Below, piece by piece: positions 7,509 through 15,794 of a DNA stretch of 64,000 nt. How positions within the stretch are numbered: the stretch's first letter is position 1; every line of letters begins with the position of its first letter. The stretch is from contig NZ_RBTP01000076.1 of assembly GCF_003702045.1 (NCBI RefSeq), forward strand, positions 1-64,000, in the 5' to 3' direction. The notes beneath the pieces are model-generated. The model was given only the letters and a program-made list of their open reading frames with translations, was not told the origin of the DNA and did no database searches. The translations under genes were made by a program, and so were the position numbers. This DNA comes from Pseudomonas viridiflava. GTDB lineage: Bacteria > Pseudomonadota > Gammaproteobacteria > Pseudomonadales > Pseudomonadaceae.

Positions 7509-9062
7509 ATGTCAAACCACGCGACACCTGCGCGTCTCCAGCTGCGCCACATCACCAAACGGTATTCCGGCTGTCTGGCCAACGACGCTGTCGACCTGTC
7601 CATCCAGCCAGGCGAGATCCACGCCCTGCTGGGCGAAAACGGTGCGGGCAAAAGCACGTTGATGAAGATCATCTACGGCGTGACTCAGCCGGATTCCGGC
7701 GCCATCGTCTGGCAAGGCCAACCGCAGACCATGCGCAACCCCGCACAGGCCCGAAGCCTGGGCATCGGCATGGTATTTCAGCATTTTTCACTGTTCGAAA
7801 CCTTGAGCGTGGCGCAGAACATTGCGCTGGCGATGGGCGCGGCAGCAGGCCCCCCCAAGCAGTTGGAGCCGCGCATCCGTGAAGTCTCGCAGCGCTACGG
7901 CATGGCGCTGGAGCCCCAGCGGCTGGTGCATAGTCTGTCGATTGGCGAGCGGCAGAAGGTGGAAATCATTCGGTGTTTGATGCAGGACATTCGCCTGCTG
8001 ATTCTCGACGAACCCACATCGGTGCTCACGCCGCTGGAGGCTGAGGAGTTGTTCGTCACCCTGAGGCACCTGGCGTCGGAAGGTTGCAGCATCCTGTTTA
8101 TCAGCCACAAGCTGGGCGAAGTGCGCGCCTTGTGCCATAGCGCGACCGTACTGCGAAACGGCAGGGTGTCCGGGCATTGCGTCCCGGCAGAGTGCTCGGA
8201 CCTGGAACTGGCACGGCTGATGGTCGGCGATGCGGAAGGCCTGACAGCGCAGTATGAAAAAGTCAGCGGCACGGCACCGTTTCTGCGGGTCGAGCGACTG
8301 TCGTGGCACAACCCTGATCCGTTCGGTTGTTCCTTGAAGGAACTGAGCCTTGAGGTGCGCAGCGGCGAAATCGTGGGGATCGCAGGCGTGGCGGGCAATG
8401 GGCAGGATGAGTTATTGGCCCTGCTCAGCGGCGAACAGGTATTGCCCAACGCCCAGGCGGCTACGCTACGTTTCGCTGACACGCCGGTCGGCCATCTGCG
8501 TCCCGATGCCCGGCGCAAGCGCGGTCTTGCCTTTGTGCCCGCCGAGCGCCTGGGTCACGGCGCGGTGCCGGATCTGAGCCTGACCGACAACGCGTTGCTC
8601 ACGGCATTCCAGCAAGGTCTGGTCAGCAACGGTTTGATTCAGCGTGGCAAGGTGCGTGCGCTGGCCGATGAAATCATCCGCCGCTTCGCCGTTAAGACGC
8701 CGAACGCCCAGACGGCAGCCCGCAGCCTGTCGGGGGGCAACCTGCAGAAATTCATTCTGGGTCGCGAGATCATGCAGAACCCCAAACTGCTTATCGCCGC
8801 GCATCCGACATGGGGCGTGGACGTTGGCGCAGCAGCGGCCATCCATCGTGCGCTCATCGCCTTGCGCGATGCCGGTGCGGCGATTCTGGTGATCTCGGAA
8901 GACCTGGACGAACTGTTCCAGATCAGCGACCGCCTCGCCGCGCTGAGCGGTGGACAACTGTCCGACCTGATCCCGACGACGCAGACCAGCCCCGTGCAAA
9001 TCGGCGGCTGGATGGCCGGTCAGTTCGATCATTCTCACACCCAGGCCCAAACGCCGGGTTAA
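7509..9062 (+). CDS. nucleoside/purine ABC importer, double ATPase subunit
   Basis: A 517-residue protein with two fused ABC domains, as in sugar and BMP-dependent nucleoside importers (YufO type). The first half has Walker A GENGAGKST (about 43-51), signature LSIGERQ and Walker B LLILDEPTSVL, so it should be active. The second half has a degenerate Walker A (GVAGNGQDE, lacking GKS/T), an intact LSGGNLQ signature and an altered Walker B (AAHPTWGVD), which is normal for this family. It heads an operon with two permeases and has its own sigma-54-like promoter. The matching binding protein is encoded 8.5 kb downstream. Purine or nucleoside as substrate is inferred from the deaminase neighbours. 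Confidence 0.88.
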   Translation: MSNHATPARLQLRHITKRYSGCLANDAVDLSIQPGEIHALLGENGAGKSTLMKIIYGVTQPDSGAIVWQGQPQTMRNPAQARSLGIGMVFQHFSLFETLSVAQNIALAMGAAAGPPKQLEPRIREVSQRYGMALEPQRLVHSLSIGERQKVEIIRCLMQDIRLLILDEPTSVLTPLEAEELFVTLRHLASEGCSILFISHKLGEVRALCHSATVLRNGRVSGHCVPAECSDLELARLMVGDAEGLTAQYEKVSGTAPFLRVERLSWHNPDPFGCSLKELSLEVRSGEIVGIAGVAGNGQDELLALLSGEQVLPNAQAATLRFADTPVGHLRPDARRKRGLAFVPAERLGHGAVPDLSLTDNALLTAFQQGLVSNGLIQRGKVRALADEIIRRFAVKTPNAQTAARSLSGGNLQKFILGREIMQNPKLLIAAHPTWGVDVGAAAAIHRALIALRDAGAAILVISEDLDELFQISDRLAALSGGQLSDLIPTTQTSPVQIGGWMAGQFDHSHTQAQTPG

Positions 9063-9073
9063 CGGAGCAAACC

Positions 9074-10174
9074 ATGCTGCTTTCTCTCGAACCGCGCGGC
9101 CAGCAATCGCGCGCCATGTTGTGGTGTTCTCCGCTACTGGCCGCCGTGCTGACGCTGGCGTGCGGATCGCTGCTGTTCATTGCCCTGGGGCTCGATCCCT
9201 GGGTGACCTTGCAAACCTTGCTGATCGCACCGGTCAGCGACCTGTACGGTCTGTCGGAACTGATGGTCAAGACGCTGCCGATTCTGCTGTGTGCGCTGGG
9301 CCTGGCAGTCGCCTACCAAGCGCGCATCTGGAACATCGGTGCCGAAGGGCAACTGCTGCTGGGTGCGCTGGCGGGCAGTGCGGTGGCGGTCAATATCATT
9401 GAAATGGAAAGCCGCTGGGCACTGGTGATGGTCCTGCTGGCGGGCACGCTGGCAGGCGCGGCCTGGGCCGGGGTAACGGCCTGGTTGCGCACGCAGTTCA
9501 ACGCCAACGAAATCCTCACCAGCATCATGCTCAACTACATCGCCCTGAACCTGCTGCTGTATTTCGTACACGGGCCGCTCAAGGATCCTGCGGGCATGAA
9601 CTTCCCGGAGTCCGCGACCTTCGGCGACGCCAGCCGTCTGCCGCTGCTGATGGAAGACGGTCGCGCCCATGTCGGCGTGTATTTCGCACTCTTGGCGCTG
9701 GTCGCGGTATGGATCCTGCTGCAGCGCAGTTTTATCGGCTTCCAGATCAAGGTGTTGGGCCTGGACAAACGCGCCGCCGGGTTCGTCGGCTTTCGCGAGA
9801 AGCGCCTGGTGTGGCTGGCATTGCTGATCAGCGGCGCACTGGCCGGGCTGGCGGGTGTTTCGGAAGTCGCCGGCCCCATCGGGCAACTGGTGCCACAGGT
9901 GTCGCCGGGCTATGGCTATGCGGCAATTACCGTGGCATTTCTAGGGCGCCTCAACCCGATTGGCATTCTGTTTTCCAGTCTGCTGATCGCGTTGCTTTAT
10001 CTGGGCGGCGAAAGCGCGCAGATGACCCTGAACCTGCCGCCCGCCATCACCCAGTTGTTTCAGGGGATGATGCTGTTCTTCCTGCTGGCTTGCGACGTAC
10101 TGATTCTTTACCGCCCACGCCTGAAGACGCGCTGGGCCAAGCGTCAGATGACGCCTGCCGTGGGAGCCGCGTGA
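9074..10174 (+). CDS. nucleoside/purine ABC importer permease 1 (YufP type)
   Basis: A 366-residue polytopic inner-membrane protein of the branched-chain/BMP-type permease family. It has about 9-10 hydrophobic segments and the coupling-region motifs IWNIGAEGQLLLGA (about 77-90) and FNANEILTSIML. An ACGGAGC ribosome site precedes the ATG at 9074. It starts 12 bases after the ATPase and its stop overlaps the start of the next permease (TGATG), so the two should be translationally coupled. Confidence 0.88.
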   Translation: MLLSLEPRGQQSRAMLWCSPLLAAVLTLACGSLLFIALGLDPWVTLQTLLIAPVSDLYGLSELMVKTLPILLCALGLAVAYQARIWNIGAEGQLLLGALAGSAVAVNIIEMESRWALVMVLLAGTLAGAAWAGVTAWLRTQFNANEILTSIMLNYIALNLLLYFVHGPLKDPAGMNFPESATFGDASRLPLLMEDGRAHVGVYFALLALVAVWILLQRSFIGFQIKVLGLDKRAAGFVGFREKRLVWLALLISGALAGLAGVSEVAGPIGQLVPQVSPGYGYAAITVAFLGRLNPIGILFSSLLIALLYLGGESAQMTLNLPPAITQLFQGMMLFFLLACDVLILYRPRLKTRWAKRQMTPAVGAA

Positions 10175-11100
10175 TGGATATCGATCTGCTGAGCAACATT
10201 TTCTACGCGATGGTGCGTTGCGGTACCCCGCTGCTGCTGGTCGCGCTGGGCGAGCTAATCTGTGAAAAGAGCGGCGTGATCAACCTGGGGCAGGAAGGCA
10301 TGATGCTGTTTGGTGCCGTGATCGGCTTCATCATCGCTTTGAGTACCGGCAATCTTTGGCTGGGTGTGTTGCTGGCGATGCTGGCAGGCATGCTGCTCTC
10401 GGCACTGCTCGCGCTAGTGGCGCTGGTGTTCAACGCCAATCAGGTGGCCACTGGCCTGGCGCTGACCATCTTCGGCGTCGGGTTGTCGAGCTTTGTCGGG
10501 GCGGCTTGGGTGGGCAAGCCACTCAGCGGTTTCGAGCCGGTCGCGATTCCGTTTCTGAGCGATATCCCGCTGATCGGCCGCATGCTGTTCGCCCAAGACC
10601 TGCTGGTCTACCTGTCTTTTGCCTTGTTCGCACTGGTGGCCTGGGCGCTGCTGAAAAGCCGCGTCGGCCTGATCATTCAGGCAGTCGGCGAAAGCCCCGA
10701 TGCGGCCAGTGCGATGGGCCTGCCGGTGTTGCGGGTGCGCACCCTCGCCTTGCTGTTCGGCGGCGCAATGGCGGGTTTGGCGGGCGCTTACCTGTCGCTT
10801 GCCTACACGCCCATGTGGGCCGAAAACATGAGCGCCGGGCGCGGCTGGATTGCCTTGGCGCTGGTGGTGTTCGCCAGCTGGCGCGTGTGGCGCCTGCTGT
10901 TGGGCGCCTACCTGTTCGGCCTGGCCAGCATCCTGCACCTGGTCGCCCAAGGCATCGGCCTGGCGATCCCCTCCAACCTGCTGGCCATGCTGCCTTACGT
11001 CGCGACCATCATCGTTCTGGTGCTGCTGTCCCGCGACGCATTGCGCACCCGGCTGTATGCACCGGTTTCACTGGGCCAGCCTTGGCGGGCGGGGCATTGA
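10174..11100 (+). CDS. nucleoside/purine ABC importer permease 2 (YufQ type)
   Basis: A 308-residue inner-membrane permease, shorter partner of the preceding one, with about 8-9 hydrophobic segments and the family motif INLGQEGMMLFGA (about 37-49). The start codon overlaps the upstream stop. It ends the operon, and an inverted-repeat element follows within 35 bases. With the ATPase, permease 1 and the BMP protein at 19617 it makes a complete importer. Confidence 0.88.
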   Translation: MDIDLLSNIFYAMVRCGTPLLLVALGELICEKSGVINLGQEGMMLFGAVIGFIIALSTGNLWLGVLLAMLAGMLLSALLALVALVFNANQVATGLALTIFGVGLSSFVGAAWVGKPLSGFEPVAIPFLSDIPLIGRMLFAQDLLVYLSFALFALVAWALLKSRVGLIIQAVGESPDAASAMGLPVLRVRTLALLFGGAMAGLAGAYLSLAYTPMWAENMSAGRGWIALALVVFASWRVWRLLLGAYLFGLASILHLVAQGIGLAIPSNLLAMLPYVATIIVLVLLSRDALRTRLYAPVSLGQPWRAGH

Positions 11101-11134
11101 GGAAGAACGGCATGTACGCGTGATACATCACTTT

Positions 11135-11207
11135 GTGGGAGCGATCCGGGCGCAAAGCCGAAATGCTGCGCCTGGGCTATAGCCTTCGCGCGCAAGCTCG
11201 CTCCTAC
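11135..11207. repeat. REP-like inverted repeat
   Basis: GTGGGAGCGA at 11135-11144 pairs with TCGCTCCTAC at 11198-11207 with one wobble. Further internal pairing is seen (GGGCGCAAAGCC region against GCGCGCAAGC). It lies between the ABC operon and a leftward gene whose stop codon is inside the right arm. It is related to the elements at 27527 and 39744. Confidence 0.6.
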
Positions 11208-11647
11208 GGGTTCTCTGTTTGTTGCGCGGCAGCGGTGTTCGATGAATCGACATCGCAGCGCATCGGCCACAGCTGCAAGATGGCCCAGAACAGTTCCGCT
11301 GCCAGAATACCGATCAACAGGCTGCTGGCGCCCTGCGCCAAGGCGTAGGCTTGCCATGTCGCGAATAGCACACGACCGGCTGCGTCGTAGCGCCCGAACA
11401 AAGGTTGCGGGTTGCGGATCCTCAGAACTGCCCACACACAAACAATCGACCCCATGAGATTGGCCATGAGCATGTGAATGGGCGCAAAGGCTGGCAGTTC
11501 TCCTGACAGATTCCAGGACTGGCTCAAGACACTCAGCGCACCATGCAGTGCGGCGAAACTCCACGGAGTGATGAAGGCCGCAGTGATGATAAGGTCGTAC
11601 CAACCGCTGGCTTTGACCACTTGACGGTATTGCCGGGATGTCCACAT
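11204..11647 (-). CDS. small four-segment membrane protein, MerR target
   Basis: A 147-residue hydrophobic protein that I do not recognise at family level. About four membrane segments are visible (near residues 13-36, 49-69, 86-106 and 108-126), with a short charged N-terminus and a polar tail after WPMRCD. The ATG at 11647 has AGGAAGCAGGG upstream. An upstream in-frame start is ruled out because it would place the promoter inside the gene. The stop falls inside a repeat element, so the last dozen residues (DSSNTAAAQQ) may be repeat-derived. It is divergent from a MerR gene, and a MerR-type promoter with a 19-base spacer points at it, which suggests it is the dedicated output of that regulator. 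Confidence 0.7.
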   Translation of the reverse strand: MWTSRQYRQVVKASGWYDLIITAAFITPWSFAALHGALSVLSQSWNLSGELPAFAPIHMLMANLMGSIVCVWAVLRIRNPQPLFGRYDAAGRVLFATWQAYALAQGASSLLIGILAAELFWAILQLWPMRCDVDSSNTAAAQQTENP

Positions 11648-11679
11648 GACCCTGCTTCCTGCTGGTTGAGATTCCCACA

Positions 11680-11710
11680 GGCTAAAGGCTTGAGTAAGCT
11701 CCAGGGTCAA
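11680..11710 (-). promoter_or_regulatory. MerR-type promoter/operator with 19-base spacer
   Basis: On the minus strand TTGACC (11705-11710) and TTAGCC (11680-11685) are 19 bases apart, the stretched spacing that MerR-family activators act on. The spacer is part of a dyad, GCTTGA at 11688-11693 with TCAAGC at 11707-11712. It points at the gene starting at 11647. Confidence 0.6.
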
Positions 11711-11733
11711 GCACTTTCAAGGACGTTTTATCG

Positions 11734-12084
11734 ATGCGTATTGGTGAACTGGCAGAAGCTACGGCCGTCAGTCGTGACACGCTGCGTTTCTATGAGCAGC
11801 GCGGGCTGATCATTGCGCAGCGCAGCACCAATGGCTACAGGCACTACCCTGTAGAAACAGTGCAACTGGTTCAGTTCATCAAGGTGGCGCAACGGTTGGG
11901 TTTCAGTCTGAACGAAGTCGGCAGCAATGTTGCCGAACTGTGGAAGGCGCCCGCCCCGGATATCGCGATTGCGGCACTGCTTCGGGAAAAGCTGGCGCTG
12001 ATCGATACGCGAATCGCCGAACTCACGGCACTGCGTGGCGAACTGCATCAGCGTCTGGGTCAGCAGTGCCCGCTGAGCCCCTGA
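11734..12084 (+). CDS. MerR-family regulator
   Basis: A 116-residue MerR-type regulator. The N-terminal winged helix-turn-helix starts MRIGELAEATAVSRDTLRFY, the wing has NGYRHY, and a dimerisation helix covers about residues 75-110. It lacks the two-cysteine metal loop of CueR/ZntR (only one Cys, in the tail GQQCPLSP), so a copper or zinc sensor role is unlikely. An organic or redox signal is more plausible. It is divergent from the membrane protein gene and 32 bases upstream of an SDR gene on the same strand. Confidence 0.83.
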   Translation: MRIGELAEATAVSRDTLRFYEQRGLIIAQRSTNGYRHYPVETVQLVQFIKVAQRLGFSLNEVGSNVAELWKAPAPDIAIAALLREKLALIDTRIAELTALRGELHQRLGQQCPLSP

Positions 12085-12116
12085 CTACCTCTTCACATCT
12101 GCCAAGGAGTTTTTTC

Positions 12117-12800
12117 ATGACGACCAAAACCGCGCTGATCATCGGTGCCTCGCGTGGCCTGGGGCTTGGGCTGGTTCAACGCCTGACGGAACAGGGCTGG
12201 AAGGTCACCGCCACTGTTCGTGACCCGCAAAAGGCCGACAGTCTGAAGGCCATCGAGGGTGTACGAATTGAGGCGGTGGACATCGACGATACCGCTTCGC
12301 TGGAAGTGCTGGTGCAAAAGCTCAGGGGTGAAGTGTTCGACGTGCTGTTCGTCAATGCCGGGATCATGGGGCCCAAGCACCAGAGCGCCGCCCAAGCGAC
12401 CGCTGCCGAGTTGGGTCAGTTGTTCCTGACCAATGCAATTGCGCCGATCCGCCTTGCCGAGCGTTTCATCGACCATATCCGCCCTGAAACCGGCGTACTG
12501 GCGTTCATGAGTTCGGTACTGGGCAGCGTGGCCTGCCCTGACGGCGAAACCATGACGTTGTACAAAGCCAGCAAAGCCGCGCTCAATTCGATGACCAACA
12601 GCTTTGTGGTTCAACTGCCCGAGCCACGCCCGACGGTGTTGTCACTGCACCCGGGCTGGGTCAAGACCGACATGGGTGGCGAGAATGCTGCCATCGACGT
12701 GCAGACCAGCACGACCGGACTGGTTGAACAGCTCAATGCCTACGCGGGCAAGGGCGGTCATCACTTCATCAATTACAAGGGCGAGACGATTGCCTGGTAG
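12117..12800 (+). CDS. short-chain dehydrogenase/reductase
   Basis: A 227-residue classical SDR. It has the nucleotide-binding GASRGLGLGL (about 11-20), VNAGIMG (about 80-86), a serine in FMSSVLG, and YKASKAA (Tyr and Lys of the active site). The AAGGAG ribosome site decides the ATG at 12117. It resembles the CsgA/carbonyl-reductase-like group with a C-terminal PGWVKTDMGG motif. The substrate is unknown. It lies 32 bases after the MerR gene and probably shares its transcript. Confidence 0.85.
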   Translation: MTTKTALIIGASRGLGLGLVQRLTEQGWKVTATVRDPQKADSLKAIEGVRIEAVDIDDTASLEVLVQKLRGEVFDVLFVNAGIMGPKHQSAAQATAAELGQLFLTNAIAPIRLAERFIDHIRPETGVLAFMSSVLGSVACPDGETMTLYKASKAALNSMTNSFVVQLPEPRPTVLSLHPGWVKTDMGGENAAIDVQTSTTGLVEQLNAYAGKGGHHFINYKGETIAW

Positions 12801-12812
12801 GTGATCAAAAGC

Positions 12813-12933
12813 TGACGCTGAGCGTCCCGAGCGGCATTCCCACGCAGAGCGTGAGGAACGATCAATTGTTTGACTCCACCCCGATCGTGCCCATCGCTGC
12901 GCGTGGGCATGCCGCCCGTGACGCTCAGCGTCA
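12813..12933. repeat. REPIN: paired inverted REP element
   Basis: The ends are a perfect 14-base inverted repeat, TGACGCTGAGCGTC at 12813-12826 and its complement at 12920-12933. Inside, a copy starting GCGGCATTCCCACGC (12831 on) faces its inverted relative ending GTGGGCATGCCGC (12903-12915). Two REP units head to head of about 120 bases in total is the REPIN form known in Pseudomonas and moved by RAYT transposases. No RAYT gene is in the window. Confidence 0.75.
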
Positions 12934-13085
12934 CATTCACCTGAAAGCGCAACTTGATTAAAAACTGATCACCTCAGTAAAATCACCGACCTTGCTGAGG
13001 CGCTGTCTGCCTTGCACCCTGGATCAGCAGACAGGGCAACACTGAGCTGGCTAACCCTGAACCCCACTTTCAGAGGAGCCGGCCC

Positions 13086-14441
13086 ATGTCCGCGATCCGT
13101 ATCTGGTTGAAAAACCCCCTCGCTGTTTTTACTGCCAATGACCTGGACGCCCGTGGCGGTCTGGTGATCGAGGACGGTGTCATCACTGAGCTGCTGGCCG
13201 CAGGGCAGCCACCCACCCTGCCCTGTGCGCAGGTGTTCGACGCGCGTGAACACGTGCTGCTGCCGGGCCTGATCAACACCCATCACCACTTCTATCAAAC
13301 CCTGACCCGCGCCTGGGCGCCGGTGGTCAATCAGCCGCTGTTTCCGTGGCTCAAGACGCTGTATCCCGTGTGGGCACGGCTGACACCCGAGAAGCTTGCC
13401 ATCGCCAGTAAAGTCGCCCTCACTGAACTGCTGTTGTCTGGCTGCACCACCGCGGCCGATCATCACTATCTGTTTCCAGACGGGCTGGAGCACGCCATTG
13501 ATGTGCAGGTACAGAGCGTTCGCGAACTGGGCATGCGCGCCATGCTCACGCGCGGCTCCATGAGCCTGGGGGAAGCGGACGGAGGGCTGCCCCCGCAACA
13601 AACCGTGCAACAGGGCGAGGTGATTCTGGCCGACAGCCAGCGCCTGATCGCGACCTACCACGAGCGCGGCGATGGCGCGCAGGTCCAGATCGCCCTCGCG
13701 CCCTGCTCACCGTTTTCAGTCACGCCACAGATCATGGCTGAAAGTGCTGCACTGGCTGAAAAGCTCGACGTACGCCTGCACACCCATCTGGCGGAAACCC
13801 TCGACGAGGAAGACTTCTGCCTGCAACGCTTCGGGCTGCGCACGGTGGACTATCTGGACAGCGTCGGCTGGCTCGGCCCACGCACCTGGCTGGCGCACGG
13901 CATTCATTTCAATCCGGACGAAATCACACGCCTGGGCGCAGCCGGCACAGGGATTTGTCATTGCCCCAGCTCCAACATGCGCTTGGCATCCGGTATCTGT
14001 CCGGCGCTGGATCTTATGGCTGCAGGCGCGCCGCTCGGGCTCGGCGTCGATGGATCAGCCTCAAACGATGCCTCGAACATGATCCTCGAAGCGCGCCAGG
14101 CGCTGTACCTGCAACGGTTGCGTTACGGTGCAGAAAAGATCACACCGGAACTCGTACTGGGCTGGGCCACACGGGGCTCGGCACAACTGCTGGGGCGCAC
14201 TGACATCGGTGAGCTGGCGGTCGGCAAACAGGCTGATCTGGCGCTGTTCAAACTTGATGAGCTGCGCTTCTCAGGCAGCCACGATCCGCTGTCGGCACTG
14301 CTGCTGTGCGGCGCAGACCGTGCGGATCGGGTCATGATTGCAGGACGCTGGCGGGTGATCGACGGTCAGGTCGAAGGGCTGGATCTGCACCAACTGATCG
14401 CGCAACACCGCCAGGCTGCGCGAGCGCTGATTCAGGGTTGA
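13086..14441 (+). CDS. 8-oxoguanine/guanine-type deaminase (amidohydrolase)
   Basis: A 451-residue amidohydrolase of the AtzA/TrzN-GuaD-like group. Metal ligands are visible as His66 and His68 in NTHHHFY, His in LHTHLAE, His in LAHGIHF and the aspartate in GLGVDGSASND. The length and the NTHHHFYQTLTRA start agree with P. aeruginosa PA0142, which is known to deaminate 8-oxoguanine to urate, and guanine less well. An AGAGGAG ribosome site precedes the ATG. It sits within the purine import and salvage set and should feed urate or xanthine into ureide catabolism as a nitrogen source. I could not find a sigma-54 site directly before it. Confidence 0.86.
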   Translation: MSAIRIWLKNPLAVFTANDLDARGGLVIEDGVITELLAAGQPPTLPCAQVFDAREHVLLPGLINTHHHFYQTLTRAWAPVVNQPLFPWLKTLYPVWARLTPEKLAIASKVALTELLLSGCTTAADHHYLFPDGLEHAIDVQVQSVRELGMRAMLTRGSMSLGEADGGLPPQQTVQQGEVILADSQRLIATYHERGDGAQVQIALAPCSPFSVTPQIMAESAALAEKLDVRLHTHLAETLDEEDFCLQRFGLRTVDYLDSVGWLGPRTWLAHGIHFNPDEITRLGAAGTGICHCPSSNMRLASGICPALDLMAAGAPLGLGVDGSASNDASNMILEARQALYLQRLRYGAEKITPELVLGWATRGSAQLLGRTDIGELAVGKQADLALFKLDELRFSGSHDPLSALLLCGADRADRVMIAGRWRVIDGQVEGLDLHQLIAQHRQAARALIQG

Positions 14442-14464
14442 GCGCTCATGGACGAACGCTCAAC
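14437..14464. terminator. bidirectional hairpin between convergent genes
   Basis: GTTGAGCG pairs with CGCTCAAC across a 12-base loop, followed by GTTTTAAA. It overlaps the deaminase stop codon and lies before the stop of the antiporter gene on the other strand. Confidence 0.55.
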
Positions 14465-14472
14465 GCCAGGTT

Positions 14473-15564
14473 TTAAACCCCCAAACACGACAACATGATG
14501 AACGTCGCGAACAGCACGAAGTGGGTCATGCCTTCGATGGCGTTGGTTTCACCGTCGTTGAGGTTGATCGCGCTCACCAGCAGGGTGATCAGGATCATCA
14601 CGGTTTGCACCGGTGTCATGGCCATCTGGAACGGTTGGCCGCTGTAGAGCGCCATCGCTTCCATCACCGGAACGGTCAGGATCACGGTCGACAGCGACGC
14701 ACCCAGCGCAATGTTGACCACCGACTGCATGCGGTTGGCCAGCGCCGCACGCAGCGCGGTGAGAATCTCGGGCGAGGCGGAAATGGCCGCAACCAGAATC
14801 GCGGTCATGACCGGCGGCGCGCCAGTGCCTTCAAGGCCCAGGTCGACTGTCTTGGACATGACTTCGGCCAATGCACCAATGACCACGACACCGACCACAA
14901 GCGTAGCGATGGAGCGCGTCAGGTTGACCGGCTCGGCATGTTCCTCGGGTTGTTCCTTGCGCTTCTTCTTGTCGGGGTAGCTGTAGCTGAAGAAGTAACT
15001 GTGCGGGCCGACCTGCATGCGCAGAAACAGGGTATAGAGCAGGATCATCGCGCCGATGGTGAACGCAGAGTACAGCTTCCAGTTCGCCTCGGGGATGAAC
15101 TCGGGGACCACCATCGACACACCCATCGCGGTCATGATCATGACGCTGTAGGTACGCGCCGAATCATCGTTGTAGGACTGTTCACCGTGCTTGATGCCGC
15201 CCATCAGCGCCGCGAGGCCGAGGATGCCGTTGATGTCGAGCATCACTGCGGAGTAAATGGTGTCGCGCACCAGCGTCGGTGATGGCTCGTTGCTCATCAT
15301 GATCGCCAGGATCACCACTTCGACCAGCACCGCCGACAGCGTCAGGATCATCGTGCCGTACGGATCGCCGACTTTCTCTGCGAGCATTTCGGCATGATGC
15401 GCCACGCGCAGCGATGCACAAATAATGAAACCTACCAGGGCCAGACCCGCCACCAGGGCGACCGTCTGGCCATTGCCGAGCAGCGTGTGCTCCAGCGGGT
15501 AGGCAGCGAAGGTGGCGATGATCGCCAGCAGTAAAAACTTTTCTTGCTTGAGCAATGCGCCCAT
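14473..15564 (-). CDS. chaA: Ca2+/H+ antiporter (CaCA family, ChaA-like)
   Basis: A 363-residue inner-membrane cation/proton exchanger with about 11 hydrophobic segments in two inverted halves. The first repeat has GTMILTLSAVLVEVVIL with its key glutamate, and the second has AAISASPEILTALRAALAN with the matching one. A charged cytoplasmic loop (KKKRKEQPEEHAEP) lies near the middle. A GGGGAAC ribosome site supports the ATG at 15564 over one nine codons upstream. It should extrude Ca2+ (or Na+/K+ at high pH) in exchange for protons. It stands alone and is convergent with the deaminase. Confidence 0.85.
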   Translation of the reverse strand: MGALLKQEKFLLLAIIATFAAYPLEHTLLGNGQTVALVAGLALVGFIICASLRVAHHAEMLAEKVGDPYGTMILTLSAVLVEVVILAIMMSNEPSPTLVRDTIYSAVMLDINGILGLAALMGGIKHGEQSYNDDSARTYSVMIMTAMGVSMVVPEFIPEANWKLYSAFTIGAMILLYTLFLRMQVGPHSYFFSYSYPDKKKRKEQPEEHAEPVNLTRSIATLVVGVVVIGALAEVMSKTVDLGLEGTGAPPVMTAILVAAISASPEILTALRAALANRMQSVVNIALGASLSTVILTVPVMEAMALYSGQPFQMAMTPVQTVMILITLLVSAINLNDGETNAIEGMTHFVLFATFIMLSCLGV

Positions 15565-15794
15565 GTTGTTCCCCAAACCCTTGCGACACATCGCCGCGGA
15601 TGTATGTAAAGGTGTCTGTCAGTGAAGCCGTTCAGAGTGCAGGGTGTGACAAAAGGTTTCAAAAAATACCCCGAATGGGAATGGCACCCAGCTGTAAATG
15701 ACTTTTGATCCCGTCGTCACGATGTGAAATAGTGCCCGCCGTTTTCCTCGCGACCTTTCTGGCGCGACTGCTTCAGTGACAAAGGACATCCGCC

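Noticed and set aside
15565..15794. Fur box, FecI promoter or Mn/Ca riboswitch in the gap between chaA and fecB
   Set aside because: I looked for the Fur 19-mer, the GGAAAT-type FecI promoter and the yybP-ykoY riboswitch core; none matches well enough to report.
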